Shown one piece after another: positions 31,186-38,821 of a DNA stretch of 55,277 nt. Every line of letters begins with the position of its first letter. Within the stretch, counting starts at the first letter, position 1. Source of the stretch: DAHUZL01 sp035533215 (GTDB lineage: Bacteria > Chloroflexota > Dormibacteria > Aeolococcales > Bog-877); contig DATLUG010000035.1 of assembly GCA_035533215.1 (NCBI GenBank), forward strand, positions 1-55,277, written 5' to 3'. Position numbers and translations under genes: made by a program. The notes below the pieces were generated by a model, which worked only from the letters and a program-made list of their open reading frames with translations, ran no database searches and was not told the DNA's origin.

Positions 31186-31770
31186 ATGACCGCCGCCCCA
31201 GGACCGGAGGAGCTCCTCGGCAGCGACGAGCGGTTCCGGGGACGGATCGTCAGCCTCAGCGTGGACACGGTCCGCCTCGGCGACGGGCAGGTCGCCACCC
31301 GCGAGGTGCTCCACCACCCCGGCGGCGTCGCGGTCGTGGCGGTCGACGCCGCCTTGGCCGTGTGGCTGGTGCGCCAGTACCGCCACCCGGCCCGGACCCT
31401 GCTCTGGGAGCTCCCCGCGGGGACCAGGGAGCCGGGCGAGACCGCCGAGGCGACCGGGCGGCGCGAGCTGGCCGAGGAGACCGGGCAGGCCGCCCGGACC
31501 TGGGTGCACCTGGGAGCGGTGTACCTCGCCCCCGGGTACAGCTCGGAGCTCCTGCACCTCTACCGGGCGTCGGACCTGGGGCCGGCGCCGGGCGCCGTCC
31601 CGGACGCCGACGAGCTCCTCGAGGCCAGGCCGTTCACCGGCGCCGAGCTGGCGCAGCTCACCGCCGCGGGCGAGCTGCGGGACGCCAAGACCGTCGCCGG
31701 TCTGGCCCTCGCCGGCTTCCTCCAGCCCGTCCGCGCTCGGGTGGGCGGCGGCGGGGACGACGGGCGCTGA
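31186..31770 (+). CDS. Nudix hydrolase, ADP-ribose pyrophosphatase-like
   Basis: 194-residue Nudix enzyme. The Nudix box spans residues 79-101 (G79, E85, R93-E94, E97-E98-T-G). The N-terminal half, with VATREVLHHPGGVAVVAVD and LVRQYRHPARTLLWELPAG, is the pattern of ADP-ribose pyrophosphatases (NudF/YjhB type), which split ADP-ribose into AMP and ribose 5-phosphate. The conserved APGYSSE follows. The ATG at 31186 is chosen from the -10 box 8 bases upstream. A macro-domain gene follows, so both probably deal with ADP-ribose metabolites. Confidence 0.9.
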   Translation: MTAAPGPEELLGSDERFRGRIVSLSVDTVRLGDGQVATREVLHHPGGVAVVAVDAALAVWLVRQYRHPARTLLWELPAGTREPGETAEATGRRELAEETGQAARTWVHLGAVYLAPGYSSELLHLYRASDLGPAPGAVPDADELLEARPFTGAELAQLTAAGELRDAKTVAGLALAGFLQPVRARVGGGGDDGR

Positions 31771-31826
31771 CGGAGGGCATCGACGCCGAGCCCGGCCGGG
31801 TCCCGTCCGGGGCCGACCTGGGCGCG

Positions 31827-32390
31827 GTGGAGCGGCGCGTCGGTCGGGGGTCGCTGCGGCTCTGGCGCGGCGACCTCACCACCCTCCAGGTGGACGCGAT
31901 CGTCTCCGCCGCCAACAGCCAGCTGGCCGGCGGCGGCGGGGTGGACGGCGCCATCCACCGGGCCGCCGGTCCCGGGCTGATGGGGGAGCTGCGCGCCCGC
32001 CACCCCTCCGGCTGCCCCACCGGGTCGGCCGTGGCGACGGCCGGGCACCGGCTCAGCGCTGGCCACGTCATCCACGCGGTGGGCCCGCGCTGGCAGGGGG
32101 GTGAGCGCGGCGAGCCGGAGCTGCTGGCGATGGCCTGGCGGTCGGCCCTCCTGCTCGCCGCCCGCCTGGGGTGCGCCAGCGTGGCGGCGCCGTCGATCAG
32201 CACCGGCGTGTACGGATACCCGGTCGCCCGCGCCGCACCGATCGCCATCGCCGCGGCCGCCGCCGCCCTGGCGGTCCCGACGACGCCGCTCCGGCTGACC
32301 ATCATCGTGCTGTTCTCGGAACCCGACCTCGACGCGTATCGGCGGGCCCTGCTGGCCCAACGGCTCCCATCCGGTGGCGCCGGCGGCTGA
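31827..32390 (+). CDS. Macro domain protein (ADP-ribose / O-acetyl-ADP-ribose hydrolase type)
   Basis: About 187 residues. Hallmarks of macro domains: LWRGDLTTLQVDAIVSAANSQ, the ligand loop LAGGGGVDGAIHRAAGPGL, CPTGSAVATAGHRLSAGHVI with HAVGPRW, and the phosphate loop SISTGVYGYPVARAAPIAI. This is the MacroD-type signature (O-acetyl-ADP-ribose deacetylase and mono-ADP-ribosyl hydrolase). GTG 31827 is the first plausible start and leaves 56 bases after the Nudix stop; the exact start is uncertain. It is followed after 1 base by the DUF429 gene. Confidence 0.9.
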   Translation: MERRVGRGSLRLWRGDLTTLQVDAIVSAANSQLAGGGGVDGAIHRAAGPGLMGELRARHPSGCPTGSAVATAGHRLSAGHVIHAVGPRWQGGERGEPELLAMAWRSALLLAARLGCASVAAPSISTGVYGYPVARAAPIAIAAAAAALAVPTTPLRLTIIVLFSEPDLDAYRRALLAQRLPSGGAGG

Positions 32391-32391
32391 G

Positions 32392-33123
32392 ATGCGGGCC
32401 GCCACGGCGATCGTCCTCGGGGTGGACGCCTCGCCCGGGGGCTGGGTCGCGGTCCGCCTCGACCGCGGACGCTTCGCGGACCTGGACGCGGAGGCCGAGG
32501 GCACCCTGGTGCGGATGCTCCGCCGGCACCGCGACGCGGACTGGATCGGGATCGACATCCCGGTCGGCGTGGTCGAGTCCGGCTGGCGCGACGCCGACCT
32601 CGGCGCCCGGCGGCAGCTGGCTGGGCGGCAGGCGAGCGTGTTCCTGACGCCCCCGCGCCCGGCCCTGGACGAGCCGACCTGGGAGGGCGCCAACCGGCTG
32701 GCCCGGAGCCTTCCCGGCGGTGCCGGCGTCTCCCGCCAGGCGCACGGGCTGCGTCGCCGCATCCTGGAGGTGGGGCCGCTCGCGGCGGCCGACCGACGGC
32801 TGGTCGAGGTCCATCCGGAGCTCTCGTTCGCGGAGATGGCAGGCGTCGGCGCCGGTGCCGGGCTCGCCGCCAAACGCACGGCCCTGGGCCTGCTGCAGCG
32901 CCACGACCTGCTCCGCCGGCAGGGGATCGACCTCGGATGGCGCCGCAGGCTGGTGACGCTCGCCGCCGGGGCCAGGGTCCTGCGCGACGTCGCCGCCCAC
33001 GACGTCGTCGATGCGGCGGCCGCCGCCTGGAGCGCCGACCGGCGGCGCCGCGGCGCCGCCCGCAGCGTTCCGGAGGCGCCCACCCAGACCGATGGCGGAC
33101 GGCCGATCGCGATCTGGGTCTGA
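32392..33123 (+). CDS. DUF429-family predicted RNase H-like protein
   Basis: 243-residue protein of the DUF429 family, predicted by fold to be RNase H-like. Seen here: VLGVDASPGGWVAVRL at the N-terminus, WIGIDIPVGVVESGWRDADLGARR, ASVFLTPPR, a VEVHPELSFAEMAG motif, and AHDVVDAAAAAW near the end; the conserved acidic residues (GVDA, DIP, EVHPE, DVVDA) are in place. Biochemical function is unknown. ATG 32392 is 1 base past the macro-domain stop; GTG 32374 would give six more residues. Its company with Nudix and macro genes suggests nucleotide or ADP-ribose related work (inference). Confidence 0.85.
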   Translation: MRAATAIVLGVDASPGGWVAVRLDRGRFADLDAEAEGTLVRMLRRHRDADWIGIDIPVGVVESGWRDADLGARRQLAGRQASVFLTPPRPALDEPTWEGANRLARSLPGGAGVSRQAHGLRRRILEVGPLAAADRRLVEVHPELSFAEMAGVGAGAGLAAKRTALGLLQRHDLLRRQGIDLGWRRRLVTLAAGARVLRDVAAHDVVDAAAAAWSADRRRRGAARSVPEAPTQTDGGRPIAIWV

Positions 33124-33179
33124 GCGCTCGGCCCGCCGGCGGCGGCGGGGTCGCGGGGATGGGGCGGTCGGGCCGCCCG

Positions 33180-33185
33180 TATCAT
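33180..33185 (+). promoter_or_regulatory. -10 box (TATCAT) of the MoxR operon
   Basis: TATCAT ends 9 bases before the GTG at 33195, predicting a transcript start within a few bases of the start codon. Confidence 0.45.
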
Positions 33186-33194
33186 CACCGGATC

Positions 33195-34226
33195 GTGGAC
33201 AGCGGCGAGCGGGCCGAGATCGACCCCGCCGAGGCGGCGGAGCTCGACCCCCTCAACCCCACCGAGTTCCGCCAGGTGGCGGCGGCCATCGAGGCGGCGG
33301 TGGCGGCCCGGGTGGTCGGGCAGCGGGAGGCCGTGCGGGGAGCGCTGATCTGCCTCATCGCCGGTGGGCATGCGCTGTTGGAGGGTGTGCCCGGCCTGGG
33401 CAAGACCACGATGGTGCGCGCCTTCGCCGCCGCCCTCGACCTGCGCCACCACCGCATCCAGTTCACCCCCGATCTGATGCCGGCCGACATCACCGGCACC
33501 ACGGTGCTGATGGAGGGCGGCGCCGGCACGCCCCGCCTCAACTTCCAACGGGGCCCGATCTTCGCCGGCCTGGTCCTCGCCGACGAGATCAACCGCGCCT
33601 CGCCGCGCACCCAGAGCGCGCTGCTGGAGGCGATGCAGGAGGGGGCGGTGACGATCGCGGGGGTCACCCATCCCTTGCCGCGCCCGTTCTGCGTGATGGC
33701 GACCCAGAACCCGGTCGAGATGCACGGGACCTATCCCCTCCCCGAGGCCGAGCTCGACCGCTTCTTCCTCAAGCTGCGCTTCGAGTACCCGTCGGCGTCG
33801 GAGCTGACCTCCATCGTCACCCAGAGCACCGGCGCGGCCGACCCCGCCGCCCTGCCCGTCGCCGATGCCGGCGTGCTGCTGCGGATGACCGCGCTCGCGC
33901 ATCGCGTCCCGGCCGCCAGCCACGTGCTCGACTACATCAGCCGGCTGGTGCTGGCCCTGCAGCCGGGACCCGACGCGCCCGCGCTGGTGCGGGACTTCGT
34001 GCGCCTCGGTCCCAGCCCCCGGGGTGCCCAGGCCCTGAGCCTGGCGGGGCGGATCACGGCGCTGGTGGCGGGCCGCCCCAACCTGGCCTTCGAGGACGTC
34101 CACGCCGTGGCGCTGCTGGCCCTGCGGCACCGCCTGGTGCTCTCCTTCGACGCGGAGCGGCACGGGGTGGGGCCGGAGACGATCGTCGCCGACGCCCTGG
34201 AGCGCACCCCCGACGAGACGACATGA
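33195..34226 (+). CDS. MoxR-family AAA+ ATPase
   Basis: 343-residue MoxR ATPase, a chaperone-like protein that usually activates partners with von Willebrand A domains. Walker A is EGVPGLGKTT (about residues 63-72), Walker B is LVLADEINRASPRTQSALLE near 130, sensor 1 is VMATQNPVEMHGTYPLPEAE, followed by the arginine-finger region ELDRFFLK and the C-terminal lid GPSPRGAQALSLAGRI. Start GTG 33195 is set by the nearby -10 box. It overlaps the DUF58 gene by ATGA and leads a five-gene cluster. Confidence 0.95.
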   Translation: MDSGERAEIDPAEAAELDPLNPTEFRQVAAAIEAAVAARVVGQREAVRGALICLIAGGHALLEGVPGLGKTTMVRAFAAALDLRHHRIQFTPDLMPADITGTTVLMEGGAGTPRLNFQRGPIFAGLVLADEINRASPRTQSALLEAMQEGAVTIAGVTHPLPRPFCVMATQNPVEMHGTYPLPEAELDRFFLKLRFEYPSASELTSIVTQSTGAADPAALPVADAGVLLRMTALAHRVPAASHVLDYISRLVLALQPGPDAPALVRDFVRLGPSPRGAQALSLAGRITALVAGRPNLAFEDVHAVALLALRHRLVLSFDAERHGVGPETIVADALERTPDETT

Positions 34227-35194
34227 CGACGGGGCGGCCGCGCGGGCCCCGCCGGGGGAGCGCCGCCGCGACGTCGCCGACGGCGCTGAGGGCGGCCGCC
34301 CCAGCGCTGCTCGACTCCGCCACCATGCGCCAGCTGGAGCGTCTCAGCCTGGCCTTTCTCGACGCCATCGTCACCGGCGTGAGCGGCCAGCGGAGCGGGC
34401 CCGCCGCCGCGGTGGGGAGCGAGTTCGCCGACTACCGCCACTACGCGGCCGGGGACGACCTCCGCCGCATCGACTGGCACGTGTACGGACGGCTCCGGGA
34501 GCTGATGATCAAGGTCGCGCCGGAGGAGGGGCACGTCGACCTCGCCATCCTCCTGGACCACAGCCGGTCGATGGACTCCGGCCGTCCCACCAAGCGGTGG
34601 CATGCACAGCGGCTGGCGGCCGTGCTCGGCGCGGTGGCCCTCCTCCGCGCCGACGCCGTGCGCGTGCATGCCCTCAGCGACGGGGGGGTGGCGTCCACCG
34701 ACCGCCTCGACGCGCCGCGGCTGCTGGTGCAGCTCACCCGTGAGATCGAGCGGCTGCCCGCCGGGCGCGCCACCGACCTTCCCTCCAGCCTGCGCGCCTA
34801 CCGGCGCAGGGGTGAGCCGGCCGACCTGGCGGTGTTGATCACCGACGCCCTGACCCCCGCCGAGCAGCTCGGCGATGCCCTCGCCGAGCTGGCCGCCGGC
34901 GCCCGCTCGGCGAGCGTGCTCCACGTCACCGACCCGAGGGAGGCGACGCTGCGTCTGCGCGGCGCGGTCCGGCTGCGCGACCGGGAGACCGGGCAGGTGG
35001 TCGAGGCCGACGTCAGCACCCAGCTCGCCGCCGCCTACGCGGAGCGCTTCCGGCGCTTCTGCCTGACGGTGGCGGAGGGCTGCCAGACGGCGGGCGTGCG
35101 GTACCTGCGGGCGTCGACCGACGTCGAGCCCCTCGACCTGCTCGCCGGCGGTCTGGCGCACGGCTCCGGCGCGGTCCGGCTGGTCCGCGGCTGA
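34223..35194 (+). CDS. DUF58 domain protein, MoxR partner
   Basis: 323-residue protein with the DUF58 signature GSEFADYRHYAAGDDLRRID and WHVYGR near residues 65-92, then a vWA-like domain with a MIDAS-type start LAILLDHSRSMDSG, followed by LAVLITDALTP. No membrane segment is visible, unlike many DUF58 proteins. ATG 34223 overlaps the moxR stop. In characterised systems MoxR, DUF58 and vWA proteins form an envelope or metal-insertion assembly. The first 30 residues are low-complexity. Confidence 0.92.
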   Translation: MTTGRPRGPRRGSAAATSPTALRAAAPALLDSATMRQLERLSLAFLDAIVTGVSGQRSGPAAAVGSEFADYRHYAAGDDLRRIDWHVYGRLRELMIKVAPEEGHVDLAILLDHSRSMDSGRPTKRWHAQRLAAVLGAVALLRADAVRVHALSDGGVASTDRLDAPRLLVQLTREIERLPAGRATDLPSSLRAYRRRGEPADLAVLITDALTPAEQLGDALAELAAGARSASVLHVTDPREATLRLRGAVRLRDRETGQVVEADVSTQLAAAYAERFRRFCLTVAEGCQTAGVRYLRASTDVEPLDLLAGGLAHGSGAVRLVRG

Positions 35195-35296
35195 GCCCCG
35201 ACCGGTCCGCCGCACCCCCTCCCCGGCGGGCCGGCCGGCCGCCGCGCTCCGCCGCGGGGCGCGGGGCGGGGAGGTGCTATCGTCATCGGCCGGCGC

Positions 35297-36928
35297 GTGA
35301 ACAGGGGGGCCTCCAGCTCGATGGGGACCGCCGCGGTCGTGAGGTGGCTCCGGGCCGACGCCCGCGATGTGGTGCGGGTGGTCCCGCGGAGGCGGCCCGG
35401 CCCGGTGGAGGCCGCCGGCCTGCGGCCGGGGATCGTGTGCTGGGAAGCCCGGCTGTCCCGCCGGCGCCTGGTCCCGCTGCTGCGCCGGCAGCTGCTGCTG
35501 GCGCTGGGGGTGGCGGCGGCGCTGGAGCTGGCCGCGATCGCGGCGGGCGGCGGCGGCCGGCCGGCGGTCCTGGTCGCGCCGGCGCTGCTGGCGGTCCTCG
35601 GGGTCCGCTGGGGGCTCAGGACCCGGCCCGGTCTGCTGGCGACGGCGCGGGTGCTCGACCGCGACCTCGCCCTGGCCGCCCGGACCGCCACCGCGGTCGA
35701 GCTGGGCGTCGACGGCCGCCCCCCGGGGGTGCTGCCCGCCCGGGTCGTGGTGGAGGCGTCGGCGGGGATCACCGAGGGTCTGGGCCGGGCCCGGGCCGTG
35801 GCCCGCGGCGCCCCCGCCGAGTGGGCGGCCCTCCTCGGCGCCGCGGCGGTGGTCGGGCTGCTCCTCGGAGTCCCCCCGGGGATGCGGCCCGGCACCCCGC
35901 CGCCCTGGCCGGGCCGTCCTGGGTCCGGCGCGGCCGCCCAACCGGCGGGCTCCGTCGGCGCCGGGCTCAGCCTGATCGCCCCCAGCCCCGGCCGCCGCGA
36001 GCCCCGCCGTTCGCAAACGACCCTCCGGCTGGCCGCCGACCGGCGCCCGGAGACGGCGGCGACCCACCACGGGGCCTCGCCCGCCCCCGCCCAGCCGGCG
36101 GGGATGCGGGCGCGGCTCAGCGCCGCCGCGACGCTGCGAGAGAGCCGCGCCGGCGCGGCCGGGGCCAGCCCCCCAGCCGGCCGCGGCGGCCGTTCTCCGC
36201 GCAGCTCGGCGCCGCCGCTCGCGACCCGGAAGGGGGCCGGAACCGCGGCGGCACGCGGGAGGGCCGGGACCGCCCCGGGGCGCGGCGGGGCCGGCCACGC
36301 CCAGGCCGGGTCCACCGCTGCCGCCCGCCGGGTCCCGGCCCTGCCGACGCCGGACACGGCCGCCCGGAGGGGCCGCCCCCGCGGCGTCCGCGGATCTCCG
36401 GGCCGGGGCTCCCGCACCGCCGGACGGTCGGCGACCCGGCCGCGGCGGTCCGGGAGCGGGCACCCCCCGAGCAGACGGGTGACCGGCCGCGGCGCCGCCC
36501 GGTCGTCCGCGGCGGGCGCGGTGCACGCCATGACCGCCGCCGGTGCCGGCCGGCGCGCCCGGCCGGGCGCCGGCGGCCACCCGGACGCGGCGCCGGGAGG
36601 CGCCGGGCCGGCGGGCCGGTCCCCCGGCGGCGCCGGGCGGGGCCACCGCCGTCCGCCCCGCCTGCAGGCGGGCGGACGCCATCTGTCGATCCCGCCCGGG
36701 TACGCGACCAGCCGCGGCGACCGCAGCGCCGCGGGGGCGGCGGCGGCCAGGCGCTCCGGGGGTGGGACGGGGCCCCCACGCTCGGCCCCGGCGGCCGCCG
36801 CCGCGGGCCCAGGTGGGCGCTCGCTCCCCTACATCCCGCCCACGGCCAACCTGGTGCCGGCCCCCGACCAGCCGCTGCTGATCCGCTACTTCAGCGTCGC
36901 GCGGTGGCTGCTGACCACCGCCTGGTGA
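35297..36928 (+). CDS. Membrane protein with very long Arg/Gly/Pro-rich linker in the MoxR cluster
   Basis: 543-residue protein. Residues about 50-120 and 175-200 contain hydrophobic helices (LLLALGVAAALELAAIAAG; PAVLVAPALLAVLGV; WAALLGAAAVVGLLLGV). Residues about 200-490 are extremely Arg/Ala/Gly/Pro-rich and probably disordered. The last 35 residues return to ordinary composition (LPYIPPTANLVPAPDQPLLI then RYFSVARWLL). That ending recalls the tail of DUF4175-type proteins in MoxR clusters; this is a weak resemblance. The GTG at 35297 follows a TATCGT box (35278-35283) by 13 bases. It follows DUF58 by 102 bases. Confidence 0.6.
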   Translation: MNRGASSSMGTAAVVRWLRADARDVVRVVPRRRPGPVEAAGLRPGIVCWEARLSRRRLVPLLRRQLLLALGVAAALELAAIAAGGGGRPAVLVAPALLAVLGVRWGLRTRPGLLATARVLDRDLALAARTATAVELGVDGRPPGVLPARVVVEASAGITEGLGRARAVARGAPAEWAALLGAAAVVGLLLGVPPGMRPGTPPPWPGRPGSGAAAQPAGSVGAGLSLIAPSPGRREPRRSQTTLRLAADRRPETAATHHGASPAPAQPAGMRARLSAAATLRESRAGAAGASPPAGRGGRSPRSSAPPLATRKGAGTAAARGRAGTAPGRGGAGHAQAGSTAAARRVPALPTPDTAARRGRPRGVRGSPGRGSRTAGRSATRPRRSGSGHPPSRRVTGRGAARSSAAGAVHAMTAAGAGRRARPGAGGHPDAAPGGAGPAGRSPGGAGRGHRRPPRLQAGGRHLSIPPGYATSRGDRSAAGAAAARRSGGGTGPPRSAPAAAAAGPGGRSLPYIPPTANLVPAPDQPLLIRYFSVARWLLTTAW

Positions 36929-36941
36929 GCCGCCCACGACC

Positions 36942-38798
36942 CTGCTGAGCCTGTGGCCGCTGGCCGGGCTGGGTCTGCTGGTGCCGCTGGTGGCCCTCCA
37001 CCTCCGGCGCGACCAGCGCCCGGTCCACGAGGTGCCGAGCCTGCTGCTGTGGCAGGACCTCGAGGCCGCGGCGGTCGCCGCGCCCCGGCGGATGCGGCTG
37101 CCGCGGGCGCCGCTCCTCCTCCTGCTCCAGGCGCTGGCCCTCATCCTCCTGGTGCTGGCGCTGGCGCGGCCGGTCGGCGTGGCCACGGTCCAGCGCCCGG
37201 TGCGGGTGCTGGTGCTGGACGACTCGTTCTGGATGGGCGCCGGCGGCCGCCTGGGGGCGGCCGAGCGGCGGCTGGAGGGGATCGCCGCCGGGCTCGGCCC
37301 GCAGGCACCGGTCGCGATCATCGTCGCCGCCGGCGAGCCCCGGGTCCTCTACCGGGGCGATGCCGCCGGCGTGGCCCGCGCCCTGGCCCGGGTCCGGCCG
37401 ACGACCGCCCCCGGTGACCTCGGGGCGGCGCTGCAGGACGCCGCGGGGCTGGCCGCGGACCCGCGCGACCGGGTGGTGCTGGTGCGCGCCCCGGAGGATC
37501 CGCTGCCGCGGGTGATCGCCGCCCGAGGCCGGTTCCAGGCCCTGGCAGTGGGGCCGATGGTGGCGGACCAGGGGATCTTCTCGGCGAGCGCGCGCTGCGG
37601 CATCGGCGCGACCGGCGGGTGCGAGGTCTTCGCTGTGGTGCGGAGCACCGCCCGGACCCCGGTCGTCGACCGCTACACGGGGTATGCCGACAGCCGGAGG
37701 GTGGTGTCGGGGCGGGTCCTCGTGGGCGCCCGCTCCAGCCGGCCGATCCTGCTCGCCGCCCGCCCCGGCGAGGCGGTGCGGCTGCGGCTGGACGTGCGCG
37801 ACCGGCTGGCCGCCGACAACCAGGCGTGGGTGAGCGTCCCCGGGCCGGGGGGGATCCGCCCCACCCTCACCGTGACCCTGGTGGGCACCCGCGCCACCGC
37901 GCTGCCGGTCGCCCAGGCGCTGGCCGCGGTGCCCGGGGTGCACCTGCGCCTGCGGACGCCGCAGAGCTACCGCCCGCGGGACGCGCGCGGCAGCGACCTG
38001 CTGGTGCTCGACCGGTGGCTGCCCTCGGGGCCGCTGCCGCCAGCCCCCAGCGTCTGGCTCGTCGACCCGCCTCGCTTTCCCGGCGGCGCCCGCGGCACGG
38101 TGATGGGGGACACCGCGGTGAGCGGCAACGACCCCACCACCGGCCTGCTCAGCGGGGTGGACCTCACCTCCCTGGCGATCGACCAGGGCGCGGCCAGTCG
38201 CCTGCCGCTGCCGCGGTTCCTCCAGCCGGTGTTCTGGAGCCCGGACGGAGCGCTGCTGGCGGCCGGCGACGACGGTCGGCAGCGGGTCGCGGTGATGACC
38301 TTCGACCCCGCCCGATCGCAGCTCCCGCAGCTGGCCTCCTTCCCGATCCTGGCTGCCAACCTGGTCCGGTGGGCCGCCGGCTGGGCCCCCGCCGCGGCGA
38401 CGAGCGGGGTGCCGACCGCGGTGGACGGCACCCCCGGCGCCCGCACCCTCACCCTCCGGAGGGTGGCGGACCGCCCGGGCGGCGCGGGCACGGTGGCCGG
38501 GGCGGTGCTCCAGCGGGTCCGGCTGGGGGAGGGCGCAGCCAGCCTCACCCTCCCGCGACCGGGGCTGTATGCGGTGACCGAGACCGGGCCGGGGGTGCGG
38601 CGGACCCGCCTGCTCACCGCCGACGTGGAGTCGTCCACCGGCTCGCTCGCGCCGGTGGACCTGACCGTCGCCGCGGCCGGCGCGTCCAGGACGCCCGCGC
38701 CCAGCCGGGCACCCTGGCTGCTCGCCGCGGCCCTGGTCGTGGTGGGGCTGGAGTGGGCCCTGTGGACATGGACCCGGAGCCGGGCCCAGGCGACATGA
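36942..38798 (+). CDS. BatA-like membrane protein with degenerate vWA domain, probable CTG start
   Basis: About 618 residues. The N-terminus is the classic BatA/CHP02226 hairpin: LLSLWPLAGLGLLVPLVALH then EVPSLLLWQDLE, and a second helix (LLLLLQALALILLVLALARP). The following vWA-like domain reads VRVLVLDDSFWMGAGGR, so its metal-binding DxSxS is lost. Ig-like/beta regions follow, and a last helix lies near residue 590. No ATG, GTG or TTG occurs in frame between the stop at 36912 and GTG 36981; starting at 36981 would cut the first helix. CTG at 36942 gives the normal family N-terminus, 13 bases after the preceding stop. Confidence 0.85.
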   Translation: MLSLWPLAGLGLLVPLVALHLRRDQRPVHEVPSLLLWQDLEAAAVAAPRRMRLPRAPLLLLLQALALILLVLALARPVGVATVQRPVRVLVLDDSFWMGAGGRLGAAERRLEGIAAGLGPQAPVAIIVAAGEPRVLYRGDAAGVARALARVRPTTAPGDLGAALQDAAGLAADPRDRVVLVRAPEDPLPRVIAARGRFQALAVGPMVADQGIFSASARCGIGATGGCEVFAVVRSTARTPVVDRYTGYADSRRVVSGRVLVGARSSRPILLAARPGEAVRLRLDVRDRLAADNQAWVSVPGPGGIRPTLTVTLVGTRATALPVAQALAAVPGVHLRLRTPQSYRPRDARGSDLLVLDRWLPSGPLPPAPSVWLVDPPRFPGGARGTVMGDTAVSGNDPTTGLLSGVDLTSLAIDQGAASRLPLPRFLQPVFWSPDGALLAAGDDGRQRVAVMTFDPARSQLPQLASFPILAANLVRWAAGWAPAAATSGVPTAVDGTPGARTLTLRRVADRPGGAGTVAGAVLQRVRLGEGAASLTLPRPGLYAVTETGPGVRRTRLLTADVESSTGSLAPVDLTVAAAGASRTPAPSRAPWLLAAALVVVGLEWALWTWTRSRAQAT

Positions 38799-38821
38799 CG
38801 CCGCCGCGGACCACGCCGTGA
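38795..38821 (+). CDS. 8-codon ORF bridging two vWA genes
   Basis: ATG at 38795 overlaps the stop of the BatA-like gene (ATGA), and its own TGA (38819-38821) overlaps the GTG start of the next gene (GTGA). It encodes MTPPRTTP. It would let ribosomes pass from one gene to the next by re-initiation. It may be a chance result of base composition. Confidence 0.25.
   Translation: MTPPRTTP

Noticed and set aside
33932..37321. 1129-residue minus-strand frame opposite the MoxR cluster
   Set aside because: Low-complexity antisense frame; the plus strand encodes recognised MoxR, DUF58 and BatA-like proteins there.
36981..38798. GTG 36981 as the start of the BatA-like gene
   Set aside because: It would remove the conserved N-terminal helix and leave a 53-base gap in an otherwise tightly packed operon.
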